From positions 1 to 24,805 of the forward strand of contig CABVBR010000017.1 in the NCBI GenBank assembly GCA_902496645.1: a stretch of 24,805 nt of DNA, given 5' to 3'. Each line of letters opens with the position of its first letter. Position 1 is the stretch's first letter. This DNA is from an uncultured Collinsella sp. Lineage in GTDB: Bacteria > Actinomycetota > Coriobacteriia > Coriobacteriales > Coriobacteriaceae. Shown piece after piece: positions 7,867 to 14,798 of this stretch. The position numbers were made by a program, and so were the translations under genes. A model generated the notes under the pieces. That model was not told where the DNA came from. It did no database searches and saw only the letters and a list, made by a program, of their open reading frames with translations.

Positions 7867-8352
7867 ATGCAACGTGGAAGTACATCTCCGCTGTCCCGCG
7901 AGACCGATGCGCCCGAAACCATCGTCAAGCTGGAGTGCGACATCGACGATGCGTCGCCCGAGGTACTCGCCTATGCCGCCGACCGCTTGCGTGAGGCGGG
8001 CGCCCGCGAAGTGCACTGGCTGCCTCTCTACTGCAAAAAAGGTCGTCCCGGCTGGCAGCTGCAGGTAATCTGCGCCCGCGAGGACATTGACCGTCTGCAG
8101 ATGATCATCTTTTTGGAAACCACGACCAACGGCATCCGCCGCCAGGTTATGGAGCGCGTCTGTCTGCCGCGTCGTTTTGAGCAGGTGGCGACGCCTTGGG
8201 GCGAGGTGGCCGTCAAAGTAGCCACCCTGCCCGACGGCAGTGAGCGTGCGGCGCCCGAGTACGAGGACTGCTCCCGCCTCGCTAGCGAGCACAACGTGCC
8301 GCTCCAACGCGTGATGCAGGCGGCCCAGAGCGCGGCGCTGCGATTTGAATAG
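7867..8352 (+). CDS. larC: Stand-alone LarC C-terminal domain protein (nickel-pincer cofactor synthesis family)
   Basis: The 161-residue protein matches the C-terminal (LarC2, DUF111) half of LarC, the CTP-dependent nickel insertase that makes the nickel-pincer nucleotide of lactate racemase. Family-like motifs: KLECDIDDASPEVLAYAADR, PLYCKKGRPGWQLQVIC, IFLETTTNGIRRQVMER and a Ser/Glu-rich C-terminal helix. The larger LarC1 part is absent, both upstream in this frame and elsewhere in the window. The ATG at 7867 is chosen for GGAAAGGA 9 bases upstream; in-frame ATGs at 7759 and 7828 lack an RBS. It may work with a LarC1 encoded elsewhere, be a remnant, or have a different role. Confidence 0.75.
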   Translation: MQRGSTSPLSRETDAPETIVKLECDIDDASPEVLAYAADRLREAGAREVHWLPLYCKKGRPGWQLQVICAREDIDRLQMIIFLETTTNGIRRQVMERVCLPRRFEQVATPWGEVAVKVATLPDGSERAAPEYEDCSRLASEHNVPLQRVMQAAQSAALRFE

Positions 8353-8407
8353 CGCGGCCGGCGACATTCCGCGCCCAGTCATATCAACCCCACCCGAAAG
8401 GACCACC

Positions 8408-8956
8408 ATGAAATACCTCATCGCTTCCGACATTCACGGCTCGGCATATTGGACCGAACGCCTGGTCGCCGCCATCGAGTCCGAGCAGCCCGACCGCATC
8501 GTGCTGCTGGGCGACCTGCTCTACCACGGCCCGCGCAACAACCTGCCGCGCGACTACGCCCCCAAGCGTGTGATTCCGCTGCTCAACGCCCTGGCCGACC
8601 GCATCATCGCGGTGCGCGGCAACTGTGACGCCGAGGTCGACCAGATGGTGCTCGACTTTCCCGTCATGGCGGACTACGCCACGCTGTTCGACGAGACCGG
8701 CCGCGAGCTGTTCCTGACGCATGGCCACGTCTTTGGCGCCGGCATGCACAACAGCGTCGACCACGCGCCCGCACTGCCCGAGGGCTCCGCGCTCGTCTAC
8801 GGCCACACGCATATCAAGGTTAACGAGGCAAGCGAGGCGCACCCGGGCCTATGGCTCTTCAACCCCGGCAGCGTGAGCATCCCCAAGGATGGCACGCACA
8901 GCTACGGCATCTACGAGGGCGGCGCGTTCCGCCACGTGATCATGGAGGAGGACTAA
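8408..8956 (+). CDS. yfcE: YfcE-like metallophosphodiesterase
   Basis: A 182-residue calcineurin-like phosphoesterase, close to the E. coli YfcE length of 184. All five metal-site motifs are present in order: SDIHG at residues 8-12, LLGDLLYHGPRN, VRGNCDAEVD, THGHVFG, and YGHTHIK followed by FNPGSVSIPK. YfcE-type enzymes hydrolyse small phosphodiesters in vitro; the physiological substrate is unknown. The start at 8408 is preceded by GAAAGGACCACC. An upstream in-frame ATG (8345) overlaps larC and has no RBS. MazG starts 2 bases after its stop, so the two are probably co-transcribed. Confidence 0.9.
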   Translation: MKYLIASDIHGSAYWTERLVAAIESEQPDRIVLLGDLLYHGPRNNLPRDYAPKRVIPLLNALADRIIAVRGNCDAEVDQMVLDFPVMADYATLFDETGRELFLTHGHVFGAGMHNSVDHAPALPEGSALVYGHTHIKVNEASEAHPGLWLFNPGSVSIPKDGTHSYGIYEGGAFRHVIMEED

Positions 8957-8958
8957 CC

Positions 8959-9819
8959 ATGGCGCAGCACACGGCCCAGCAAAATGCCGAGGGCTCGCGC
9001 GATCTGTCCACGCTGGTCGACGCGTCGGCCGAGCTGCAGCATCTGGTGCAGACCATCTGGCGTCTGCGTCAGCCCGATGGCTGCCCGTGGGACCGCGAAC
9101 AGACGCATCAGAGCATCGGCAAGAACATGATCGAGGAAGCCTACGAGGCGCTCGATTGCATCGAGGCGGACGACGTGGCGCATCTGCGCGAGGAGCTCGG
9201 CGACGTGCTCATGCAGGTCGTACTGCATGCGCAGATTGCGGCGGACGCCGGTGAGTTTACGCTGGCCGATGTGGCACGCGATATCGACGCCAAGCTCATC
9301 CGCCGCCACCCACATGTGTTTGGCGATGCGGATGCCGATAACTCCGACGAGGTGCTCAAGATCTGGGACGAGGTCAAGCTTGCCGAGAAAGCTGCCAAGG
9401 ACAAGGTCGTGGCAGCGGGCGAGGCTGCGCCCGAGGGCCTGCTCGACGGCGTGCCTACGCACCTGCCGGCGCTGATGCAGGCTCAGAAGGTGTCGCGCAA
9501 GGCGGCTGCCGTGGGCTTTGAGTGGGAGACGGTCCAGGATGTGTGGGACGAGGTTGCCGAGGAGCGTGCCGAGTTTGAGGCCGAGGAGCCCGGCTCGCCC
9601 GAGCGCGAGATGGAGTTTGGCGACCTGCTCTTTGCCCTGGTCAACGTTGCGCGCAAGGAGGGCATCGACGCCGAGAGCGCCCTGCGCGCGAGCACGGCCA
9701 AGTTCCGCCGTCGCTGGGCTGCGATGGAGCAGATGGCCGCCGGCGCCCATGTGAATCTTGCTGAGCTTTCGACCCACGGTCTCAATGACCTGTGGGATGC
9801 CGCAAAGGCAGAGGAGTAA
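8959..9819 (+). CDS. mazG: Nucleoside triphosphate pyrophosphohydrolase MazG
   Basis: A 286-residue protein with two MazG-type all-alpha domains; it hydrolyses NTPs to NMP and pyrophosphate and cleans the nucleotide pool. The first domain has CPWDREQTHQSI, then the metal helix EEAYEALDCIE near residue 59, and LREELGDVLMQVVLHAQIA. The second has KVSRKAAAVGFEW, VWDEVAEERAEFE near residue 196, and MEFGDLLFALVNVAR. The start MAQHTAQQ has GGAGGAGG upstream, inside the preceding gene. Placement before eno, ftsB-like and ppx matches the actinobacterial order known from mycobacteria. A strong terminator follows directly. Confidence 0.95.
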   Translation: MAQHTAQQNAEGSRDLSTLVDASAELQHLVQTIWRLRQPDGCPWDREQTHQSIGKNMIEEAYEALDCIEADDVAHLREELGDVLMQVVLHAQIAADAGEFTLADVARDIDAKLIRRHPHVFGDADADNSDEVLKIWDEVKLAEKAAKDKVVAAGEAAPEGLLDGVPTHLPALMQAQKVSRKAAAVGFEWETVQDVWDEVAEERAEFEAEEPGSPEREMEFGDLLFALVNVARKEGIDAESALRASTAKFRRRWAAMEQMAAGAHVNLAELSTHGLNDLWDAAKAEE

Positions 9820-9823
9820 GACT

Positions 9824-9869
9824 GCGGGAACGACGAGCCGGCACGCCTCGTCGCTCCCGCTAAATTTTT
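9824..9869 (+). terminator. Rho-independent terminator after mazG
   Basis: A 14-bp stem, GCGGGAACGACGAG paired with CTCGTCGCTCCCGC (one G-T wobble), with a 9-base loop and then TAAATTTTT. It starts 5 bases after the mazG stop, so it separates larC-yfcE-mazG from eno. Confidence 0.9.
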
Positions 9870-9890
9870 CGAAAAACAAGTGTATCCCTC

Positions 9891-9935
9891 GGCTAACTTA
9901 GGGCATAATGCAAAAAGTGCGACATGGCTAACTTA
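9891..9935 (+). promoter_or_regulatory. Putative eno promoter region with repeated GGCTAACTTA
   Basis: GGCTAACTTA occurs at 9891-9900 and again at 9926-9935. Between them lies CATAAT (9904-9909), a reasonable -10 element. The -35 is weak. The repeats bracket the likely start point and could be regulator sites; the factor is unknown. A long leader runs to the eno RBS (GAGGGAG). Confidence 0.4.
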
Positions 9936-10008
9936 CGGAGGCGCACCGATGGTGCACGGTCGGCCGGTCGCTTGCATCAACTACGTTTCCAAGTGAGAGG
10001 GAGACAAC

Positions 10009-11298
10009 ATGAGCGATATTTTGGACGTCTACGGTCGCGAGGTGCTCGACAGCCGCGGCAACCCCACCGTCGAGGTCGAGGTCGTGCTCGAGGACGGCAG
10101 CTTCGGCCGCGCGATGGTGCCTTCGGGCGCTTCGACCGGCGCCTTTGAGGCATGTGAGCTGCGCGATGGCGACAAGGGCCGTTACCTGGGCAAGGGCGTC
10201 TCTCAGGCCGTCGAGCACGTCAACAACGAGTGCGCTAACGCCGTCGTGGGCCTCGATGCCTTCGATCAGCGCGCCGTCGATGCCGCGTTGATCGCTGCGG
10301 ACGGTACACCCAACAAGACCAAGCTCGGCGCTAACGCCATTCTGGGCGTGTCGCTGGCCGTCGCCCGCGCCGCTGCCGAGTCGGCGGGCCTGTCGCTGTA
10401 TCAGTACCTGGGCGGCGTCAACGCTCACCTGCTGCCCACGCCCATGATGAATATCCTCAACGGTGGCGTGCATGCCGACAACAACGTTGACTTCCAGGAG
10501 TTCATGATCATGCCCGTGGGTGCTCCGAGCTTTGCCGAGGGCCTGCGCTGGTGCGCCGAGGTCTACCACACCCTCAAGGGCGTGCTGCACGAGGCCGGCC
10601 TGGGCGGCGGCGTGGGCGACGAGGGCGGTTTCGCGCCCAACCTCAAGACCAATGCCGAGCCGTTCGAGTACATCACCAAGGCCGTGGAGAAGGCCGGCTT
10701 TAAGCCCGGCATCGACTTCATGTACGCCATGGACCCGGCCTCGACCGAGTTCTACAACGCCGAGACCGGCATGTACGAGCTCAAGGGCGAGGGCGTGGAG
10801 TACACGAGTGCCCAGATGGTTGATTACTGGGAGAAGCTCGTCGACACCTATCCCATCATCTCCATCGAGGACGGCATGGCCGAGGAGGACTGGGACGGCT
10901 GGGTTGAGCTCACCCGTCGCATTGGCAACAAGGTGCAGCTGGTGGGCGACGACCTGTTCGTCACCAACACCGAGCGCCTCAAGAAGGGCATCGAGCTGGG
11001 CGCCGCCAACGCGATCCTGGTCAAGGTCAACCAGATCGGCACGCTCACCGAGTCGCTCGAGGCCATCGAGACCGCCAAGGAGGCCGGCTACGCTTGCATC
11101 GTGAGCCACCGCTCCGGCGAGACCGAGGACTCCACGATCGCCGACCTGGTCGTGGGCGTCAACGCCGGCCAGATTAAGTCGGGCGCCCCGTGCCGCAGCG
11201 ACCGTATCGCCAAGTACAACCAGCTCATCCGTATCGAGGACGAGCTCGAGGGCAGCGCGCGCTACGCCGGCAAGGCCGCGTTCTACAACATTCGCTAA
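10009..11298 (+). CDS. eno: Enolase (phosphopyruvate hydratase)
   Basis: A 429-residue cytoplasmic glycolytic enzyme that interconverts 2-phosphoglycerate and phosphoenolpyruvate. The whole family pattern is visible: ILDVYGREVLDSRGNPTVEV at the N-terminus, PSGASTGAFEACELRDGD (mobile loop), MNILNGGVHADNNVDFQEFM, VGDEGGFAPNL, the metal ligands in YAMDPASTEF, SIEDGMAEEDWDGW and GDDLFVTN, the catalytic Lys in ILVKVNQIGTLTE, then SHRSGETEDSTIADL. RBS GAGGGAG precedes the ATG by about 6 bases. It is monocistronic by its surroundings: a terminator comes before it and a strong terminator after it. Confidence 0.98.
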   Translation: MSDILDVYGREVLDSRGNPTVEVEVVLEDGSFGRAMVPSGASTGAFEACELRDGDKGRYLGKGVSQAVEHVNNECANAVVGLDAFDQRAVDAALIAADGTPNKTKLGANAILGVSLAVARAAAESAGLSLYQYLGGVNAHLLPTPMMNILNGGVHADNNVDFQEFMIMPVGAPSFAEGLRWCAEVYHTLKGVLHEAGLGGGVGDEGGFAPNLKTNAEPFEYITKAVEKAGFKPGIDFMYAMDPASTEFYNAETGMYELKGEGVEYTSAQMVDYWEKLVDTYPIISIEDGMAEEDWDGWVELTRRIGNKVQLVGDDLFVTNTERLKKGIELGAANAILVKVNQIGTLTESLEAIETAKEAGYACIVSHRSGETEDSTIADLVVGVNAGQIKSGAPCRSDRIAKYNQLIRIEDELEGSARYAGKAAFYNIR

Positions 11299-11370
11299 AC
11301 GGGCGAATTTGGCGAGGGGGAGGCTGACTCGGTTCCTCCTCGCCTTGGCTGGATGCCGCAAAGCACTATG

Positions 11371-11402
11371 GGCGCTGGGCCATACGGCTCAGCGCCTTTT
11401 TT
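11371..11402 (+). terminator. Rho-independent terminator after eno
   Basis: GGCGCTGGGCC and GGCTCAGCGCC pair around a 4-base loop (one mismatch), then TTTTTT. A weaker GC-rich inverted pair without a T tract (GGCGAGGGGG / CCTCCTCGCC, about 11312-11345) lies between it and the eno stop. Confidence 0.92.
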
Positions 11403-11441
11403 ATGTCGAGCAAAGGCTGGCGAAGGCGGTGCGGGCGCTCG

Positions 11442-11450
11442 TGCTATAAC
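11442..11450 (+). promoter_or_regulatory. Extended -10 promoter of the ftsB/divIC-like gene
   Basis: TGCTATAAC fits an extended -10 (TGnTATAAT-type) about 45 bases before the ATG and downstream of the eno terminator. The -35 region shows no clear match, which is acceptable for an extended -10. Confidence 0.5.
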
Positions 11451-11493
11451 TAAAGGACTTAGCGCAAACAAACCTCAACCGCACAAGGCGCAC

Positions 11494-12255
11494 ATGGATC
11501 AGATTTACGACAACAGGTACTATTCCGCCGGTTCGCGCGAACCGTCACCTCGCCGTGCGCAATCGGTGCAGCTTGGCGGGTCTGGTTATGCTGGCGCTGA
11601 TCGCTCCAGGTATAGCTCGCCGGCGACTTCGCATCCCAATGCTCAGTCAAATAGTTCCTCGGACAGTCCGGTGCGCCCATCGCGTTCCAAGCATGCGTCG
11701 CGCCCTTCGACCCAGGCGTCCGACAAGCCGCGCCGTCCCTCAAGCCGTCTTTCCGGCTCGGACTTTATGCACTACGCCAACGACAACGCAGCGGTCAAGG
11801 CGATTTACGACTTTACCCACGGTCCTCAGCGAGGGCTATTCATCGGCATTGTCGTTGCCCTGGTGCTCGTGAGCCTGTATTTCCCCGTGCGCGATCTGTA
11901 CGTGGCAAAGCGCTCGAGCGATATCTTGGCCAAGCAGGTCGAGATTCGTCAGCAATACAACGACGAGCTGCAAAAAAGCGTCGACAAGCTGCTCTCGGAG
12001 GAGGGTATCAAGGACGCGGCATCCGAGGACTTGGGCCTGGTGATGCCCGGCGAGAAGAGGATTGAAGTGCAGGGCCTGGACGACGATTCGGATTCGTCTT
12101 CGAGCAAGAAGTCGTCGAACGCCAAGAAGGCCAGCGAAGTTGCCAAGGAAATCGAAGAAGTCGGTAAGGACGCCCCGTGGTATATCCAGGCGCTCGACAT
12201 GCTGTTTGGGTTTAACGGTGTCGAGGGCCAGACGGTCGTGTCCAACGGCGAGTAG
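11494..12255 (+). CDS. FtsB/DivIC-like septum formation initiator protein
   Basis: A 253-residue bitopic membrane protein. Residues 1-110 are a Ser/Arg/Pro-rich, probably disordered cytoplasmic tail. A membrane segment follows at about 115-131 (LFIGIVVALVLVSLYF), then a helical region likely to form a coiled coil (ILAKQVEIRQQYNDELQKSV), then the family-like EDLGLVMPGEKRIEV. The end is acidic/Ser-Lys-rich with a hydrophobic patch. FtsB/DivIC proteins bridge early and late divisome components. The ATG at 11494 is chosen because the N-terminus follows an extended -10 and an AAGG RBS; the frame's earlier ATG at 11353 lies inside the eno terminator region. Its place between eno and ppx/gppA matches other actinobacteria. 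Confidence 0.82.
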   Translation: MDQIYDNRYYSAGSREPSPRRAQSVQLGGSGYAGADRSRYSSPATSHPNAQSNSSSDSPVRPSRSKHASRPSTQASDKPRRPSSRLSGSDFMHYANDNAAVKAIYDFTHGPQRGLFIGIVVALVLVSLYFPVRDLYVAKRSSDILAKQVEIRQQYNDELQKSVDKLLSEEGIKDAASEDLGLVMPGEKRIEVQGLDDDSDSSSSKKSSNAKKASEVAKEIEEVGKDAPWYIQALDMLFGFNGVEGQTVVSNGE

Positions 12256-12275
12256 CGCCCGGAGGGGAACCCGCA

Positions 12276-13277
12276 ATGGCAGATTGCAAACGATATAAGG
12301 TGGCGGCGATTGACCTGGGAACGGTGTCGTCGCGACTGGTGCTGGCCCAGGTCGAGGGCGGGGCGATCGTGGAATCGTCCAAGCATACCGAGATTACAGA
12401 CTTGGGTGAGGGCGTGGACGCGACGGGCCGCTTTTGCGAGGCGGCCGTTGGGCGCGTGCTCGCCGCATGCCGCATGTTTTTGGACGAGGCACGTGCCTTT
12501 GGGGCCGTGTGCATCTGCACCACGTGCACAAGTGCCGCGCGCGATGCATCCAATGCCGCCCTGCTGCTGGACGGCCTGCGCGATCTGGGGCTTGAGCCAC
12601 AGGTGATTCCGGGCGAGATCGAGGCGCGCCTGACGTTTTTTGGCGTGGCACACGACTTTGCCGGCGAGCGCATCATTGTTGCCGATTCGGGCGGCGGATC
12701 CACGGAGCTCGCGACGGGCGTGTACGCACCGGAGCGTGGGGTCTTTGCGCTGGAGGGCACGCGTTCGCTGGACATCGGTTGTCGCCGCGTGACGGAGCGG
12801 TTTTTCTCGGCACTGCCGCCTGCGGACGGCGAGCTTGCTGCCGCTGCCAACTGGGCGGGCGAGCAGTTCGCCGCCTATTTTGAGGGCCTGCCGAGCAATT
12901 TTGAGCGTGCAGAGCGCCTGGTCGCGGTGGGTGGCACCGTCACCACGCTCGTGGCGCTGGTTCACGAGCTGGAGCCGTATGATTCGAGCTTCGTGCACCT
13001 GCGCGAGCTTTCGATGGAACAGATTTCGGCCGCTATCGAGCGCATGTCCACACTGGACGTGGAGGGTATCGCCGCGCTGCCGGGCGTGCAGCCCAAGCGT
13101 GCGTGCGTGATTCTCGCTGGCGCCGTGGTGATTCGCGAACTCATGCGCGCCGGCGGCTACAAGACGCTCACCGTAAGCGAGAATAGCCTACTCGCCGGCA
13201 TGGCCGCCACCATCAACGAGACTCTCGACGGTGCAACCCCCACCATCGCCTGGACCCCCGCTCTCAGCACCCTCTAA
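12276..13277 (+). CDS. Ppx/GppA phosphatase family protein
   Basis: A 333-residue actin-fold phosphatase, predicted exopolyphosphatase and/or pppGpp phosphatase. The first phosphate loop is AAIDLGTVSSRLVLA (residues 10-24); the second is VADSGGGSTELATG (about 133-146). TCTSAARDASNA, IPGEIEARLTFFG and VAVGGTVTTLVAL are also typical. The length of about 330 matches the short, single-module actinobacterial type, with no C-terminal HD domain. RBS GGAGGGG lies 9 bases upstream of the ATG. It follows the ftsB-like gene by 20 bases, so an operon is likely. A 22-bp perfect inverted repeat begins 3 bases past its stop. Confidence 0.92.
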   Translation: MADCKRYKVAAIDLGTVSSRLVLAQVEGGAIVESSKHTEITDLGEGVDATGRFCEAAVGRVLAACRMFLDEARAFGAVCICTTCTSAARDASNAALLLDGLRDLGLEPQVIPGEIEARLTFFGVAHDFAGERIIVADSGGGSTELATGVYAPERGVFALEGTRSLDIGCRRVTERFFSALPPADGELAAAANWAGEQFAAYFEGLPSNFERAERLVAVGGTVTTLVALVHELEPYDSSFVHLRELSMEQISAAIERMSTLDVEGIAALPGVQPKRACVILAGAVVIRELMRAGGYKTLTVSENSLLAGMAATINETLDGATPTIAWTPALSTL

Positions 13278-13279
13278 AT

Positions 13280-13348
13280 AAGTTGCGGTGGAATAGTTCC
13301 TAAATGGGCCGGTAAACGGCCAAAACAGGAACTATTCCACCGCAACTT
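13280..13348. repeat. Perfect 22-bp inverted repeat with nested hairpin (element B)
   Basis: Arms 13280-13301 and 13327-13348 are exact reverse complements (beginning AAGTTGCGGTGG). The 25-base centre contains a second small hairpin, GGCCG-GTAAA-CGGCC (13307-13321). There is no T tract. It may end transcription of the ppx/gppA operon, but its perfect arms and AT-containing core look more like an interspersed palindromic element. Confidence 0.75.
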
Positions 13349-13553
13349 CTAAGGGGCCGAAGCAGTCTTTTAGCTCGTCCTAAATTAGCTGACTTTCTGA
13401 AGCGCGGGGCGGTGGGACGTCTGCGTATTTGCTGCGCAAATCCGCACCGGCTTCGGCCGCCTGCCGGCGCCCTCGCCGGCTCGCTACGGACGCTGCGCGT
13501 CCGCTTAACGCTCGCCCCCTCGCGGATTCGAGTCCCGCCGGCATCTAGAAGAA
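13349..13553. other. Structured GC-rich intergenic stretch with tRNA-like T-arm
   Basis: No credible gene. Three successive hairpins are visible: TGCG-t-ATTTGC with loop TGC (13422-13446), GCCGGC-gccctc-GCCGGC (13463-13480), and CGGACGC-TGC-GCGTCCG (13487-13503). At 13522-13538 there is a T-arm-like GCGGATTCGAGTCCCGC with the TTCGAGT loop, on + and opposite to the adjacent tRNA-Leu. It may be a tRNA fragment. Confidence 0.45.
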
Positions 13554-13590
13554 ACGAGCCCGCATCCCTGGGGGACACGGGCTCGTAAGC
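13551..13590 (-). terminator. Terminator of tRNA-Leu
   Basis: ACGAGCCCG (13554-13562) pairs with CGGGCTCGT (13578-13586), with an inner TCCC/GGGA pairing. Read on -, the stem is followed by TTCTTCT. It lies 11 bases past the tRNA 3' end. Confidence 0.75.
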
Positions 13591-13596
13591 GTCATA

Positions 13597-13681
13597 TGGT
13601 AGGGGCGGTGGGACTCGAACCCACAATCCTTGCGGCGAGAGATTTTAAGTCTCCTGCGTATGCCAATTCCGCCACGCCCCC
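13597..13681 (-). tRNA. tRNA-Leu (anticodon UAA)
   Basis: An 85-base class II tRNA with long variable arm. On -, the acceptor GGGGGCG pairs with CGCCCCT, discriminator A, and the CCA end is encoded (13599-13597). The anticodon stem GGAGA/TCTCT holds the loop CTTAAAA, giving anticodon TAA. The T-arm is GTGGG-TTCGAGT-CCCAC. The long variable arm confirms Leu. It is followed on - by a hairpin terminator. Confidence 0.96.
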
Positions 13682-13712
13682 GTGAGACTAGAAGTCTAGC
13701 ACAAGCCGTCCG

Positions 13713-14336
13713 TTACGCGTTGACGGCCATCGAGTGCTGGCCTGACTTCTCCAGGAACTCTTGGAACTTGGCCTCGTCGCCCTTGTTCTTGTACTGCAGG
13801 GCCAGAAGGTATTCCAGTCGGCAAGCCTTGACCTTGTCGTCGCCGGCCTCCTCGAGCATGCGCTCTAGCTCGGGAATGTCGTTGTGACGCTTGAGAATCA
13901 TCGTGTCGTACATCAGCTGGCATTCGTGCGCGACCGCCTCTGCCTGGCCACCCTCAAAGCCCTTGATCTCGTGCAGCAGCTCCTTGGACTTTTTACGGTC
14001 CTCCTGGCCAACGTAGTAGTTGAAGGCCTTGATCACCAGGTCGACACGCTGCATCTTGGGCAGGTTAAGGCCCAGCAGGAGGTCGAACATCTCGTCGGCG
14101 CGCTTGTGGTCCTCGCGCAGCAGATAGGAGTTCAGGCGCAGGTAATCGCGGTTGTAGCGCGGGTACAGCATGCTGGTGAGCTTGCTGTCGAGCAGGCGGT
14201 CGAACTCATCCCACTGCTTGGCGGCCATCAGCTGCTGCAGGCGCTTGAACGTGGTGCGTTTTTTAACGCTAAAGAACACCGATATGGCGATACAAATAAT
14301 GACAACGGCGGTCCAGAGTGTGCGGGAATCGGGCAT
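13713..14336 (-). CDS. Membrane-anchored helical-repeat protein of unknown function
   Basis: A 207-residue protein with one N-terminal membrane segment (about residues 6-24, LWTAVVIICIAISVFFSV) then a basic patch (KKRTTFKR) and a wholly helical body with a TPR-like look (for example AAKQWDEFDRLLDSKL, LNSYLLREDHKRADEMFDLL, AFNYYVGQEDRKKSKELL). No catalytic motif is seen. I do not recognise a named family. The start MPDSRTLW is chosen for GAGGAG 6 bases upstream; the in-frame ATG at 14447 has no RBS. A perfect TATAAT on - lies 56 bases upstream. It probably acts as a cytoplasm-facing membrane scaffold. Confidence 0.8.
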   Translation of the reverse strand: MPDSRTLWTAVVIICIAISVFFSVKKRTTFKRLQQLMAAKQWDEFDRLLDSKLTSMLYPRYNRDYLRLNSYLLREDHKRADEMFDLLLGLNLPKMQRVDLVIKAFNYYVGQEDRKKSKELLHEIKGFEGGQAEAVAHECQLMYDTMILKRHNDIPELERMLEEAGDDKVKACRLEYLLALQYKNKGDEAKFQEFLEKSGQHSMAVNA

Positions 14337-14391
14337 ATTGAGCTCCTCGGTCGCTCGTAAAACAAGCGGTATGACAATACGTGCTAGATGT

Positions 14392-14397
14392 ATTATA
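14392..14397 (-). promoter_or_regulatory. -10 element (TATAAT) for the membrane-anchored protein gene
   Basis: The minus strand reads GCGTATAATAC here, a consensus -10 placed 56 bases before the start codon at 14336. No strong -35 is seen at 16-18 bases. On + the same bases also read TATTAT. Confidence 0.45.
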
Positions 14398-14499
14398 CGC
14401 AGCGTGCAAGCAAACTGGCACAAAAGCGCATCGAGGCCGAGCGCCATCGCTCGCTGCGGTACACTTACCTAAAGTAAACCATGAAGGGAGACATTACCT

Positions 14500-14787
14500 A
14501 TGAAGAAGATCGTTTTGGCTTGCGGTGCTGGCGCTGCTACTTCCACGCTCGTTGCCCAGAAGGTCGCCACCCTGCTCGACGCCAACGGTTATGCCGACAA
14601 GTACGAGATCGTGCAGTGCGCCATCTCCGAGGCCAAGGACGCTTGCGACGAGGGCGCCGACCTGCTGATCGCTACCACCGTTGCCCCCGAGGGCCTCACC
14701 TGCCCGTACGTGAGCGGCGTGCCCTTCATGACCGGCATGAACCGCGTCGCTGCCGAGAAGGCCGTCCTCGACGTCATGGCTCAGTAG
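14500..14787 (+). CDS. PTS IIB subunit, galactitol type
   Basis: A 95-residue phosphocarrier domain of the galactitol-type PTS IIB family. The phosphorylatable Cys is at residue 8 in VLACGAGAATSTLVA, the P-loop that defines the family. Alternating strands and helices follow (YEIVQCAISEAKDACDEGAD, LLIATTVAPEG, VSGVPFMTGMNRVAAEKAV). In a full system this domain takes phosphate from IIA and passes it to the sugar on IIC, but no IIA or IIC gene lies next to it here. RBS AGGGAG is about 9 bases upstream. A VOC protein starts 11 bases after its stop, suggesting a two-gene unit that ends at a strong terminator. Confidence 0.88.
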   Translation: MKKIVLACGAGAATSTLVAQKVATLLDANGYADKYEIVQCAISEAKDACDEGADLLIATTVAPEGLTCPYVSGVPFMTGMNRVAAEKAVLDVMAQ

Positions 14788-14798
14788 GAGCTGCCTGC

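Noticed and set aside
9928..11361. 477-codon open frame on - opposite eno
   Set aside because: Complement of enolase, produced by codon bias. The enolase motifs on + are complete.
13422..13503. CRISPR-like repeat array
   Set aside because: The hairpins differ in sequence, have no regular spacing, and no cas genes are seen.
13300..13626. 108-codon open frame on - reading through the tRNA-Leu 3' half
   Set aside because: Its start MWVRVPPPLP is the typical artefact of translating a tRNA T-arm, and the frame runs over structured intergenic DNA and the palindrome.
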